Part shown: piece by piece, positions 7,852 to 17,911 of the stretch
Layout: every line of letters begins with the position of its first letter
How positions within the stretch are numbered: position 1 is the stretch's first letter
Source of the DNA: Muribaculaceae bacterium
Lineage (GTDB): Bacteria > Bacteroidota > Bacteroidia > Bacteroidales > Muribaculaceae
Reading direction: 5' to 3'
Length of the DNA: 64,000 bases
NCBI GenBank assembly: GCA_017409345.1
Contig: JAFQSX010000013.1
Coordinates: 1-64,000 of the forward strand
Position numbers and translations under genes: made by a program
Notes under the pieces: model-generated
The model's database searches: none
Seen by the model: only the letters and a program-made list of their open reading frames with translations
Told to the model about the DNA's origin: nothing

Positions 7852-10266
7852 ATGAAAAAGAAATTTATTGCATTTACAATCGCTGCATTGGCTTCGATTG
7901 CAGCTATGGCAAAAGATTATAGTGACCTCATTATCTATATCAATCCCGGTCACGGTGGTCACGATGCGGCTAACGACCGTAACGTGGTGATTTATCCTTA
8001 TGCCGAAGGTGATACCTCGGGTTTCTGGGAATCAAACTCTAATATGCACAAAGGATTCTTCTTGCGCGATATGTTGCAAGACCTCGGTGTGAAGGTTGTG
8101 ATGTCGCGTGTGACTAACACAAGTGCCGACGACCTTGGATTGGAAACAATCGGCCGTTTGGCAAATGCTGCCGGTTCTGACTTGTTCCTCTCTATCCACT
8201 CAAACGCTACCGGTACATCAAACCGTGTGAATTTCCCTATCATCTTCTTCCGTGGATATGACAACGAACCTGTTTATCCCGATGCAAAGGTGTGGGCAAC
8301 TGATATCGATGTAAACTTATTGACAAATGGTGCTACAATATGGACATCTACAAACACTAACGTGCGTGGTGACTGGTCATTCCAACCCACCTGGGGTACT
8401 CAAGGTTATGGTGTGTTGCGTAAACTCACTATCCCCGGTGCTCTTTCTGAAGGTTCATTCCACGATTATATCCCTGAAACTTATCGTTTGATGAGTCTTG
8501 ATTACAAATGGATTGAAGCATGGAACTTCCGTAAAGCGGTTGATGATCATTATTCACTTCCCGGTGTATCATATGGCGCAATCGCAGGTCGTTTGAACGA
8601 CTCTCGCTTCCCTCGCGTGGGTGACTTCAAAATGATAGGTGATGACCAACTCGAAACAGTTGACACTGCATATGTTTCATTATGGGACGAAACCGGCACA
8701 ACTAAATTGCAAGAAACATATAGCGATATGATACTTAATGGTATCTATGCGTTCCGTAAAGTTGAGCCAGGCAAATATATGATGAAGGTGAGTGGCAATC
8801 GTCACTACGAAACATCAACAATGGTTGAAGTTACTGCCGACGAAATCACTTATGTAAATCTCAAATTGAGCAAAATCCGCAATACCGCTCCGGTAGTGGA
8901 AACTTATTCGCCTGTATGGAAAGAGGGTGACCCCGGTGTGCTTTGTAACACTCCTGTGGTTCTTGATTTTAACTGGGATATGGATACAGCAAGTGTTGAA
9001 GCTGCATTCTCAATCACTCCTGAAATACCGGGTGAAATCACATGGGAAAATAATAACCTCCGCATGGTTTTCACTCCATCGCAAACATATCAAACAAGCA
9101 CTGTTTATACAGCACGTCTTGATGCGTCGGCTAAACATGCAGGTGGCATGGCAATGGAAGCACCATTTGAATTGTCATTCTTCACTGCCGACCGCAACTA
9201 TATGTCAATCATTGGTCAATTCCCTAAAGATGGCGAAAAAGTTCACTTCGACAATCCCGCTATTGAAGTGCGTTTTGACAAGTTGCCTAACGTGACTCCA
9301 ATCCTCAAACAAATTTCTATCGTAGATTCAACAGGCACAAAAGTGGCTCTCAATAACCGTAAAATGACTTATAGTAAACTTGGTGCTGAATATGGATTCT
9401 TCCGCATTCCTTTCACAAAAGATTTGACGGTGGGTAATACTTATAAGATGACTCTTTCAAACGAAATCGCCGATAAAGACGGAATTCCTTTACAAGATAG
9501 CGTAGTGGTACACTTCACCGCAGTTGATGCCGGAACAGAAAAGCCCGATAGCATTATAGAAGATATGGAAGAGGCAACTCTATATGCATTGAATACTCAA
9601 GGCTCTGTTGATGTAGATACGGTGTCAATCAAAAAAGATGCTACAAACAAATTGTTTGGCACATCATGTGTGAATGTGATGTATGAATTCCCTGCAACTG
9701 AAGGTAGCGAAATGTTGTTATCTCGTTCGGCTCTTGCTGATGCTAAAATGACAAATGTAGATGCAGTGGGTGTGCATGTATATGGCGACCTCACCGCTAA
9801 CGAAGTATATCTCGAAGCAATCGCTCCCGAAGATGTGAAATATATTCCTGTTGGCAAATTAGACTTCCTCGGCTGGCGTTATTTCGAAGTGCCATTGACA
9901 ATGCTTGAAGGCGAAAAAGAATATCAACTATCAGGTGTGAAAATGGTACAAACTCCAAGCTTGATGAGCCGTAAGGGTGAATTTAAATTGGATAACATCA
10001 GTTATATCAAAGATGGTGCAGTAGGAGTTGAAGGAATCGAAACAATGACAAGTGTCACAGTTTATCCTAACCCTGCTTCGGAATATCTTATCGCAAATGC
10101 CGATGGATTGATTGATAAGGTAGAGCTAATTGGCATGAATGGCTCAACTATCGCTACGGCCAATGGTAACGTGCTTAACGTGAGCGAAATTGCCGATGGC
10201 GTTTACTTCATCAGAATATTTGTTGGTGGCACAAGCGAGTTGAAAAAAGTAGTAGTAAAACATTAA
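7852..10266 (+). CDS. Secreted N-acetylmuramoyl-L-alanine amidase, T9SS cargo
   Basis: An 804-residue protein with a signal peptide (about 1-20) and an Amidase_3 domain (about 25-235). This family is a zinc hydrolase cutting between MurNAc and L-Ala in peptidoglycan. The zinc and catalytic residues are visible: His34 in NPGHGGHD, Glu60 in FWESNSN, His116 in SIHSNA and Glu200 in LSEGSF. A carboxypeptidase-regulatory-like domain (about 240-340) and two Big_5-type Ig-like domains (about 350-560) follow, then a beta-sandwich. The end is a T9SS type A sorting domain (about 730-804, YPNPAS). Secretion by T9SS suggests action at the cell surface or on foreign wall fragments rather than in daughter-cell separation. 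Confidence 0.88.
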   Translation: MKKKFIAFTIAALASIAAMAKDYSDLIIYINPGHGGHDAANDRNVVIYPYAEGDTSGFWESNSNMHKGFFLRDMLQDLGVKVVMSRVTNTSADDLGLETIGRLANAAGSDLFLSIHSNATGTSNRVNFPIIFFRGYDNEPVYPDAKVWATDIDVNLLTNGATIWTSTNTNVRGDWSFQPTWGTQGYGVLRKLTIPGALSEGSFHDYIPETYRLMSLDYKWIEAWNFRKAVDDHYSLPGVSYGAIAGRLNDSRFPRVGDFKMIGDDQLETVDTAYVSLWDETGTTKLQETYSDMILNGIYAFRKVEPGKYMMKVSGNRHYETSTMVEVTADEITYVNLKLSKIRNTAPVVETYSPVWKEGDPGVLCNTPVVLDFNWDMDTASVEAAFSITPEIPGEITWENNNLRMVFTPSQTYQTSTVYTARLDASAKHAGGMAMEAPFELSFFTADRNYMSIIGQFPKDGEKVHFDNPAIEVRFDKLPNVTPILKQISIVDSTGTKVALNNRKMTYSKLGAEYGFFRIPFTKDLTVGNTYKMTLSNEIADKDGIPLQDSVVVHFTAVDAGTEKPDSIIEDMEEATLYALNTQGSVDVDTVSIKKDATNKLFGTSCVNVMYEFPATEGSEMLLSRSALADAKMTNVDAVGVHVYGDLTANEVYLEAIAPEDVKYIPVGKLDFLGWRYFEVPLTMLEGEKEYQLSGVKMVQTPSLMSRKGEFKLDNISYIKDGAVGVEGIETMTSVTVYPNPASEYLIANADGLIDKVELIGMNGSTIATANGNVLNVSEIADGVYFIRIFVGGTSELKKVVVKH

Positions 10267-10286
10267 TAACAAAAAATAATTACAAA

Positions 10287-11129
10287 ATGAAAGCAAAATC
10301 TTGGATTTTAATGGCAGCATTGAGTGTGTGCGCTTCTATGAGTGCAGCCGACCTCTCTGTTGTTTCTACCGAAAAGCTCGATGTAAAGGGCTATTATCCG
10401 GTGTTGAGTCCCGATGGATCAAAAGTATTGTTTACAACAAGCGACCATGATGGGCTTAAGTCATTGGACTTGTCATCAAGTGAAATAACTTTGATTGACA
10501 ATGCTCCCGGGACTGGTTTTGACCCCGCATTTTCGGCTGATGGTAAATCGGTAATCTATCGTTCGATCGTAAAAGTAGATGGTCTTATTCGTCGTGACGT
10601 TAAGAGCTATGACTTGACTACCGGAGAAAAAGTGCAATTACTCAAACCTTCACGTGGTAATGTCGATACACGTCAGTTTGTGGGCAAAACATTTGCTTAT
10701 GGTTCAGCAAGAACTCAAGCAATTGAAGTGTCGTTAGATGGTAAAAAACAGACAATCAACCCTATTGAAAGCGGTTATCGCTATCTTTGGGCTTCAGTTT
10801 CTCCTTCTAACTCTAAATTGGTGTTTACTGAAGTTTATTCAGGCTTATTTGTATCAGAACTTGATGGAACAAAAGCAAAATTCTTGGCATCACGCGCCGA
10901 ATTCCCATGCTGGGCAGGTGATAATTATGTAGTGGCATTATATACCGAAGATGATGGATATGTAGTGACAAAAGCAAAGGTTATCGCTGTTGATATTGAA
11001 TCGGGCAAAGTGATTGAATTGACTGATGGCTCTTCAATCGTTAATGGTGTGACTGCTACTAAAGATAAAGTGGTTTACGCTACTGAAGACGGCGAAATGT
11101 TTATTATGAATATTAAAATAACTGAATAA
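10287..11129 (+). CDS. Exported PD40 beta-propeller protein, paralogue
   Basis: A 280-residue paralogue of the 6941 product, with a signal peptide (about 1-21, ending SAA) and the same blade motifs, e.g. LSPDGSKVLFTT and FSADGKSVIYRS. It starts 21 bases after the first amidase and stops only 2 bases before the second. The pairs therefore appear to be one transcription unit that arose by duplication of a two-gene unit. No enzymatic residues are evident. A ligand-binding or amidase-modulating role is inference from the repeated gene pairing. Confidence 0.75.
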   Translation: MKAKSWILMAALSVCASMSAADLSVVSTEKLDVKGYYPVLSPDGSKVLFTTSDHDGLKSLDLSSSEITLIDNAPGTGFDPAFSADGKSVIYRSIVKVDGLIRRDVKSYDLTTGEKVQLLKPSRGNVDTRQFVGKTFAYGSARTQAIEVSLDGKKQTINPIESGYRYLWASVSPSNSKLVFTEVYSGLFVSELDGTKAKFLASRAEFPCWAGDNYVVALYTEDDGYVVTKAKVIAVDIESGKVIELTDGSSIVNGVTATKDKVVYATEDGEMFIMNIKITE

Positions 11130-11131
11130 CG

Positions 11132-13630
11132 ATGAAACGCATATTATTTATCATATTAGCAGCTTTGGTGGCTACAACAACCATTCAAGCTAAAAAAATG
11201 AGTGACCTCACAGTGGTTATTGACCCGGGTCATGGTGGATATGATGGTGATGACCGTCCTATCAAAATTCATCCTTACGAACAAAACTCTACCGATGGTT
11301 ATTGGGAATCAAAGAGTAATCTTGTGAAAGGACTTTATTTGAAAGCAATCCTTGATTCTCTTGGAGTAGATGCTCATATAACTCGTACTCACAATAATTA
11401 TAATGAAATTGATGGTGACGGAATACCCGATGAACCGGGTTTGGCAACTCGTGCTTATGTGGCTAACAACCTCGGTGCCGACTGTTTCTTCTCTATTCAC
11501 TCAAATGCAGGTGAAGGTGTGAACTATCCTTTGATGATTTATCACAAAGGTGGAAAAATTGACGACTGGACCGGTCAAGTGACAACTTACAAAGAAGAAA
11601 ACAAAAAACTCAGTGAAGTGGTTAACGAAGTGTTTAACACAAGTATCTATTCTAACTGGGTGAACTATAAAGGCCAAACAGGAACAACTAATCCCGGTCG
11701 TGTAACAGCCGACGTTGATCTTCTTGGTTATAGCCTTGGTGTATTGCGTAACCTTCATGGTGTTGGTATGCTTTCAGAAGGTGGGATGCACGAACATCGT
11801 CCACAAGCACACCGCTTGATGAATGATGACTATAACTGGCTCGAAGCATGGTATTTTGCTAAAGCCGTAATGATTCACTTCGATACTGAAGATCGTTTCG
11901 TGACAGGTAACGTAGCAGGTGTAGTTTATGACAATCACAATCTTCGTGAATTTACTTATTCTACTACATTTACATACCTTGGTCGTGATAAAAATGCAGC
12001 TATTAATGGAGCAAATGTAAAATTGCTTGACGCTCAAGGGAACGTAGTTCAAGAACGTACAACAGACAATGATTATAATGGTGTTTTCGTGTTCCGTAAT
12101 ATTACTCCCGGAGAATATACCGTAGTAGTGACCCACGACAACTATTACACTGAAGAAACAAAAGTTACTGTAGTTGCTGATGAAGTGACATATCAAGATA
12201 TGCCATTGTGCTACAAACGTCCTGAAAAGTTGACTATCAATAATTATGGCCCTATCGGTCAAGATGGAGCTGCAGTGAGCTGTGCTTCAACTATTGATTT
12301 TGAATTCAACTACGATATTGATGAAGCTTCATTTGAAGAAGCATTCTCAATCACTCCGGCTGTTGAAGGTTACTTCGTGTATAGCAATTCTTTCCACAAA
12401 GTTTCATTTATACCTTCACTTTCTCTTGAAACAGAAACTGAATATACTGTGAAATTGGCGAAAACAGCTAAAACTCCTGATACTTATACAGCTGACCCAA
12501 CTCTTGGTGCTGATTTTGAATTCAAGTTCAAAACACTCGGCCGCAACCGTCTTGAAATGATCGATAACTATCCTGCTGATGGTGGTGCAGTTCACTTCGA
12601 CGCTCCTGTATTTGAGTTCCGTTTCGATAAAACTATTGATTACGCAGACTACCAAAACCAAATCAAAGTTTACGACAAGAATAACAACGAGTTGAAAATT
12701 AATGCTCGTAGTTCTAAATTTAACCAATTGTCAAATGGTTATGGTAACGCTATGATTGTGTTGCAAAACGACTTGACAGTAGGAGAATCTTATCGTGCCG
12801 TTATCTCTGGTGAATTGCGCGATAAAGAAAACCTTCCTATGAATATTGATGTAACACTCAATTTTACTGCTAAAGACGTTTCAGGTGAAAAAGATGGCGA
12901 AATTCTTGAAGGCTTCAATGTGGCTAACTTGTTTGAATATGACACAACTTATACAGTGAACAACCTTGCTAAGCCAACAAGTGCTAAGAGTACTGCTAAA
13001 TATCTCTATGATAAATCATCAAACCGTTTCTCTTATAGCTTCGCTGACAATCACGACTGTCAAGTAGTTTGGAACTTCATAGCTCCTGATACAGTATCAC
13101 GCACTTATGCTAAAGGTGACGTTCTTGGTCTCCACGTTTATGGTGACTTCAATAACCATGAACTTTGGGTAGGTGTAACACAAGGTACAGATACTAAGTA
13201 TGAAAAACTTTGTGACCTTAACTTCCGTGGTTGGGAATATAAAGAAGTCCAATTGAACTCTCTTGAAGCAGGTTATGACTATAACTTCAGCAACATTAAA
13301 GTAGTTCAAGTGACAAGTCCTATCACTCAAAAAGGAGAATTCTACGTCGATAATCTTATCAAACGTGCTGTTGAAGAAGGTGGTGTGGAAGGTGTAATTG
13401 CAGATGCTGCATCGGTACGAATTTATCCTGTTCCTGCCAACGATGTGTTCAATGTAGAAGCTCCTTCTGCAATTAAGAAACTTGAACTATTCAATGTTCG
13501 TGGTTCAAAAGTTGCGGAAGTTGAAAATGCTTCAACTCTAAATGTAGAAACAATTTCTCAAGGTGTATATATCATGAAAGTTGTTACAGAAGAAGCAACG
13601 ACAACACACAAGGTGTCAATTAGTAGATAA
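11132..13630 (+). CDS. Secreted N-acetylmuramoyl-L-alanine amidase, paralogue
   Basis: An 832-residue paralogue of the 7852 product. A signal peptide (about 1-20) precedes the Amidase_3 domain (about 25-250), with His34 in DPGHGGYD, Glu59 in YWESKSN, His123 in SIHSNA and Glu216 in LSEGGMHE all kept. A carboxypeptidase-regulatory-like domain (about 262-365), Big_5-type domains (about 375-585), a beta-sandwich and a T9SS type A sorting domain (about 755-832, YPVP, ending KVSISR) follow. The catalytic domain has extra loops around 150-190 compared with the first amidase, so the two may prefer different stem peptides or glycan states (inference). A terminator follows at 13653. Confidence 0.88.
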   Translation: MKRILFIILAALVATTTIQAKKMSDLTVVIDPGHGGYDGDDRPIKIHPYEQNSTDGYWESKSNLVKGLYLKAILDSLGVDAHITRTHNNYNEIDGDGIPDEPGLATRAYVANNLGADCFFSIHSNAGEGVNYPLMIYHKGGKIDDWTGQVTTYKEENKKLSEVVNEVFNTSIYSNWVNYKGQTGTTNPGRVTADVDLLGYSLGVLRNLHGVGMLSEGGMHEHRPQAHRLMNDDYNWLEAWYFAKAVMIHFDTEDRFVTGNVAGVVYDNHNLREFTYSTTFTYLGRDKNAAINGANVKLLDAQGNVVQERTTDNDYNGVFVFRNITPGEYTVVVTHDNYYTEETKVTVVADEVTYQDMPLCYKRPEKLTINNYGPIGQDGAAVSCASTIDFEFNYDIDEASFEEAFSITPAVEGYFVYSNSFHKVSFIPSLSLETETEYTVKLAKTAKTPDTYTADPTLGADFEFKFKTLGRNRLEMIDNYPADGGAVHFDAPVFEFRFDKTIDYADYQNQIKVYDKNNNELKINARSSKFNQLSNGYGNAMIVLQNDLTVGESYRAVISGELRDKENLPMNIDVTLNFTAKDVSGEKDGEILEGFNVANLFEYDTTYTVNNLAKPTSAKSTAKYLYDKSSNRFSYSFADNHDCQVVWNFIAPDTVSRTYAKGDVLGLHVYGDFNNHELWVGVTQGTDTKYEKLCDLNFRGWEYKEVQLNSLEAGYDYNFSNIKVVQVTSPITQKGEFYVDNLIKRAVEEGGVEGVIADAASVRIYPVPANDVFNVEAPSAIKKLELFNVRGSKVAEVENASTLNVETISQGVYIMKVVTEEATTTHKVSISR

Positions 13631-13652
13631 TTGATCAAGTTGAATATAATAG

Positions 13653-13690
13653 CAAAGTGCTATCTCTTTTGAGATGGCACTTTGTTATTT
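13653..13690 (+). terminator. Intrinsic terminator after second amidase
   Basis: CAAAGTGC plus TATCTC pairs with GAGATG plus GCACTTTG (13653-13684), followed by TTATTTTT. It lies 22 bases after the amidase stop and closes the secreted-enzyme block. Confidence 0.75.
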
Positions 13691-13726
13691 TTATCAGCCT
13701 TAAAATTAAGTAAACTAAATGTATAA

Positions 13727-13758
13727 TTTGTAAAAAAATAAATAATTTTATATCTTTG
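13727..13758 (+). promoter_or_regulatory. Promoter for the PG salvage locus
   Basis: TTTG at 13727-13730, a 20-base spacer, then TATCTTTG at 13751-13758. This is a full match to the Bacteroidetes promoter pattern, 66 bases before the kinase start. Confidence 0.75.
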
Positions 13759-13824
13759 CAAACTAGTAAGTTAGATAATTAAATTTCGCATCATAAAAAC
13801 GACATAAAAAACAGAATAATCGCA

Positions 13825-14658
13825 ATGAAAATAATTGCAGATAGTAGTTCAACACGCACCGAATGGGTGCTGATAGATGGAGATAAAGTGATTGAAAGAG
13901 CCTTTACACAAGGTTTAAATCCTTATTTTCAGACACGGCGAGAGATATCCCATATAATACGTTTAGAATTGCCCGACACCTTCTTTCGTCGTCGTTGGGA
14001 GCATGTTTATTTCTATGGCGCAGGTTGTGCAAACGTGGAGAAAACAAAGATAATGGAAATGTCGCTCGTTGCACAGTTTAAAACTCCAGTGACTGTTGAA
14101 AGTGACTTGTTGGGTGCTGCTCGTGGACTACTTGTTAAAGAATCCGGTTTGGCTTGTATATTGGGGACCGGTTCTAACTCTTGTTATTACGATGGCGAAA
14201 AAATTGTAAAAAATGTGCGTCCTCTTGGTTTTATTTTAGGAGATGAGGGAAGTGGTGCATATTTAGGTAAGGTCTTTTTAAGTGATTGTTTAAAAGAAAT
14301 CGCTCCTCGAAATATTAGTGATGCTTTTTTTGAAAAATATAAAGTTTCACCTGATGAAATTATGGATGCTGTGTATACTAATTCATTGCCAAATAGAACA
14401 TTGTCGGCATATTCATATTTTCTATCGGAATGCCTTGATAGTGAATATGTTTATCAGTTGGTGTATGATGCATTCATGAATTTCTTTACTCGTAATATCT
14501 CGGCTTATAGTTATAAAAATTTGCCTATTTGTTTTGTGGGAGCAATGGCTACAACTTATGCTGATATCTTAAAAAAAGTTGCTGCTGATTTTGGAGTTGA
14601 AATCTCAAAAATCGTGCAAAGTTCTATGCCGGGATTGATTAAATTTCATTCAAATTAG
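13825..14658 (+). CDS. BadF/BadG-type sugar kinase (GlcNAc/MurNAc kinase-like)
   Basis: A 277-residue ASKHA-fold kinase of the BadF/BadG/BcrA family used for GlcNAc or MurNAc phosphorylation. Visible motifs are ILGTGSNSCYYDG (about 110-125) and LGDEGSGAYLGK (about 135-150). The N-terminal phosphate motif reads ADSSSTRTEW, whereas the paralogue at 28937 has ADCGSTKIQW; a Gly is replaced by Ser and a Lys by Arg. It has its own promoter, and a 190-bp gap with another -7 element separates it from the next gene. Likely cytosolic phosphorylation of salvaged amino sugars, though the altered motif leaves activity uncertain. Confidence 0.75.
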   Translation: MKIIADSSSTRTEWVLIDGDKVIERAFTQGLNPYFQTRREISHIIRLELPDTFFRRRWEHVYFYGAGCANVEKTKIMEMSLVAQFKTPVTVESDLLGAARGLLVKESGLACILGTGSNSCYYDGEKIVKNVRPLGFILGDEGSGAYLGKVFLSDCLKEIAPRNISDAFFEKYKVSPDEIMDAVYTNSLPNRTLSAYSYFLSECLDSEYVYQLVYDAFMNFFTRNISAYSYKNLPICFVGAMATTYADILKKVAADFGVEISKIVQSSMPGLIKFHSN

Positions 14659-14799
14659 TACTGTGAAATTGGGATAAAAGTAGAGCGTAGGATAATTATA
14701 AGATTGTCATTAATGCTAAAAAAATGTAGTTAAATATTAATTAATATTTAATAAGGGAATTTTTTCTTTAATTATAGTGTATTTAATGAATCTTTGTAT

Positions 14800-14807
14800 T
14801 ATCTTTG
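14800..14807 (+). promoter_or_regulatory. Probable -7 element for the 14851 gene
   Basis: TATCTTTG lies 43 bases before the start codon. No TTTG at the expected upstream spacing was found. It may start the long salvage operon running to 30928. Confidence 0.55.
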
Positions 14808-14850
14808 TAAATAATCGTCAAAATACTAATAACAATCTAATAGGCCTATA

Positions 14851-17800
14851 ATGAAACGATTTGTAAGAAAAGGAATTGCCCTTTTGATCGCAATATCTAT
14901 GTCGCATTTTTCATTTGCTTCAAATTTGGAAAATGAGGTAAGTGTTGCGTTAAAGTCGTTGCAACCCGGTTATAGTAATATCGGAAATATTAAAGTCGAA
15001 TCGGTTAAGATTAATAGGGCTAAAAAAGAAATAATAGTAAGATGTAATGAAACAGTAGGGTATAACTCTATTGATTCAACTATGTTGAGTGGCATGAAAG
15101 ATGCAGTTAAGGCATCAATTAAAGGCACTTATGACGATTATAAAGTGAAAATATATGCTGGGAAACACAATATTGACGATTATTTAACGGTAAATTATGA
15201 TGAAATCAATGGGCCTACTGAAGAAAAACGTTTTGTAACGCCTGTTGGAGGAGTTAAAGCCCCTAAAGGTTTAGATGGTCGAAATATTGCTATGTGGCAA
15301 AGCCATGGGTGGTATTTTGAGCCAAAATTAAATCGTTGGGAGTGGCAACGTGCTCGCATCTTTGAAACAGTAGAAGACCTTTACACACAAAGTTATGTAT
15401 TGCCTTTCTTAATGCCAATGCTTGAAAATGCAGGTGCTTATGTAATGAGCCCTCGTGAACGCGACATCAATGCCAATGAGGTAATTGTAGACCGAGATGG
15501 AGGATTCGCACAATCTTCTTATGTTGAAACTATTGGAACTCAATCATGGACAGATGCTGATGTAAAAGGATTCGCTTATAAGAAAGCAGTGCTTGAAAAT
15601 GGCGACAATCCATTTGTTGATGGCGGAGTTAGAGCCGTTTCAACAGTTAAACCTGGAGACAAAGTGTCAACTGCAACATGGACTCCTACTCTTCCTAAAT
15701 CGGGTAAATATGCTGTATATGTGTCTTATGCATCATTGCCCAATAGCGCATCTGATGCTACATATCGCATTCACTCTCGTAGTGGAGTAAAAGAATTTAA
15801 GGTTAACCAACAAATGGGTGGTGGTACATGGATTTATCTTGGACACTTCAACTTTGACGCAAATGGAGACGGTGCTCCTGTAATTGAACTTATTAACACA
15901 TCATCAGATGAGAATGCAGTAGTAACTGCCGATGCTGTAAAAATTGGTGGAGGAATGGGGAATGTGGCTCGTAAAGTTAAAGAGGGAGGAGAACCCGGAA
16001 TTAACTATGAGTATGTGAAAAGTGAATATCCACGATTTACCGAAGCTGCTCGCTATTGGATGCAATGGGCGGGTGTTCCTGATTCAATCTACACTCCGTC
16101 GGATAATGTAAATGACTATACCGACGACTATAAGGCTCGTGGTGCATGGGTGAATTACTTGACCGGAGGCTCTTCAATGTTGCCAAATCACAAAGGATTG
16201 AATATTCCTATTGATTTGTCGCTTGCTTTTCACACCGATGCCGGTACAACAATGAATGACTCAATCATCGGTACATTGAGTATATATTATAGCGAAAATG
16301 GTGGTAATTATGCCAACGGTACTCCTCGTTATGCATCTCGCATGTTGACTGATAGTATCGCTACAAACATCGTAGGTGATATCCGTGCAAATTATGAACC
16401 ACGTTGGACTCGCCGTGCAATGTGGGATAAGACATATTATGAGGCTCGTGTGCCTCAAGTGCCGGCTTTGTTGCTTGAGTTGCTTTCGCACCAAAACTTT
16501 GCCGACATGAAATATGGTCTTGACCCATCATTCCGTTTTACCGTAAGTCGAGCCATTTATAAAGGAATGTTGCAATTTATAGCAAATAGAGACAATCGTC
16601 CTTATGCTGTGCAGCCATTGCCTATCAAAGCATTTGCAATAAATAAGAAAGATGACGGTGCATATCTTTTGTCATGGCAAGCAACTGAAGATAAACAAGA
16701 AGCAACAGCAATGCCATCATTCTATATCGTTGAAGAACGAATTGGCAATGGTGAATTCCGTGAAATCGCAAAAGTTGACAAAAACGAATACATCGCAAAT
16801 GTAAACGATGATAAAATTCATTCTTATCGCATTATCGCAGGAAATGAAGGTGGTGTAAGTTTCCCTTCTGAAGTCCTTGCACTATGTGACAAAGGTAAAG
16901 ATGCTAAATCAGTAACAATTGTAAATGGATTCACTCGTGTGTCGGCTCCTGACTGGTTTGAGGCTGGTAACATCGCCGGCTTTAATGACCGCAAAGATCA
17001 TGGCGTGCCATATCTCTACGACATAAGTTATATTGGCGAGCAAACGGAATTCCGTCGCAATATCCCTTGGATGGATGATGATGCTGCCGGATTCGGAGCA
17101 AGTCGTGCCAATTATGAAACAAAGGTGCTTGCCGGTAACACTTTCGACTTCGTTTATTGTCATGGTGTATCGATTGCCAATGCAGGTTATTCATTTGTGT
17201 CATCAAGTGCCGAAGCATTTGCCAATGCAAACGATAAGCCTGAAATTGTAGACCTTATTCTTGGTAAACAAAAAGAAATAAAAATGGGAACAGGTGCATA
17301 TGGAACAAAATACAAAACATTCCCCGCTGCATTGCAAAATCGCATTCGTTCATTAACAAAAGAAGGTACTGATATCTTTGTATCAGGCGCATATGTAGCA
17401 ACCGACCTTTGGGATAACTCATTGTCCGATAAAGCGACACTCGATGCCGATAAAAAATTTGCAGCCGAAGTGCTTGGATATAAATGGCGCACAGGCCAAG
17501 CAAGCATCACAGGTGAAGCATATCACGTGCAATCACGTTTTAGCGAGTTTAATAATGGAAAATATAAATTCAATAATGAATTAAACGATACATGTTATGT
17601 GGTTGAATCGCCCGATTCATTCTATCCTGCCGATGATAAAAAAGGGGCAACAATAATGCGTTATACCGAAAATAACCTCATTGGTGGCGTGGCTTGCGAT
17701 AACGGAATGTATCAAACAGTAGTAATCGGTTTCCCATTCGAAACAATTACCGACCAATCACAACGCAATCATTTGATGAAAGCAACACTCGATTTCTTCA

Positions 17801-17859
17801 AAAATCATGAGTCGGGAGTCGTAAAAGTCAAATCAAACAAGCAGTCAAAGAAAAAATAA
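14851..17859 (+). CDS. Exported amidase-like protein with golvesin-type insert
   Basis: A 1002-residue protein with a signal peptide (about 1-23). It has an Amidase_3-like core split by an inserted beta-sandwich of the golvesin C-terminal/xanthan-lyase-associated type (about 215-370). The candidate zinc ligands keep their order: His152 in WQSHGWYF, His461 in LAFHTDAG and Glu543 in LLLELLSHQNF. A fibronectin-like segment (about 585-680) and a further globular domain (about 690-985) follow. The C-terminus is Lys-rich with no T9SS tail, so it is probably periplasmic. Such proteins are often labelled xanthan lyase by automatic annotation; the His/His/Glu pattern and the neighbours favour a wall amidase. 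Confidence 0.7.
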   Translation: MKRFVRKGIALLIAISMSHFSFASNLENEVSVALKSLQPGYSNIGNIKVESVKINRAKKEIIVRCNETVGYNSIDSTMLSGMKDAVKASIKGTYDDYKVKIYAGKHNIDDYLTVNYDEINGPTEEKRFVTPVGGVKAPKGLDGRNIAMWQSHGWYFEPKLNRWEWQRARIFETVEDLYTQSYVLPFLMPMLENAGAYVMSPRERDINANEVIVDRDGGFAQSSYVETIGTQSWTDADVKGFAYKKAVLENGDNPFVDGGVRAVSTVKPGDKVSTATWTPTLPKSGKYAVYVSYASLPNSASDATYRIHSRSGVKEFKVNQQMGGGTWIYLGHFNFDANGDGAPVIELINTSSDENAVVTADAVKIGGGMGNVARKVKEGGEPGINYEYVKSEYPRFTEAARYWMQWAGVPDSIYTPSDNVNDYTDDYKARGAWVNYLTGGSSMLPNHKGLNIPIDLSLAFHTDAGTTMNDSIIGTLSIYYSENGGNYANGTPRYASRMLTDSIATNIVGDIRANYEPRWTRRAMWDKTYYEARVPQVPALLLELLSHQNFADMKYGLDPSFRFTVSRAIYKGMLQFIANRDNRPYAVQPLPIKAFAINKKDDGAYLLSWQATEDKQEATAMPSFYIVEERIGNGEFREIAKVDKNEYIANVNDDKIHSYRIIAGNEGGVSFPSEVLALCDKGKDAKSVTIVNGFTRVSAPDWFEAGNIAGFNDRKDHGVPYLYDISYIGEQTEFRRNIPWMDDDAAGFGASRANYETKVLAGNTFDFVYCHGVSIANAGYSFVSSSAEAFANANDKPEIVDLILGKQKEIKMGTGAYGTKYKTFPAALQNRIRSLTKEGTDIFVSGAYVATDLWDNSLSDKATLDADKKFAAEVLGYKWRTGQASITGEAYHVQSRFSEFNNGKYKFNNELNDTCYVVESPDSFYPADDKKGATIMRYTENNLIGGVACDNGMYQTVVIGFPFETITDQSQRNHLMKATLDFFKNHESGVVKVKSNKQSKKK

Positions 17860-17911
17860 GCGAAATAATTAATATTAAATAATTACAAATCATTTTATTA
17901 ATACATTTACA

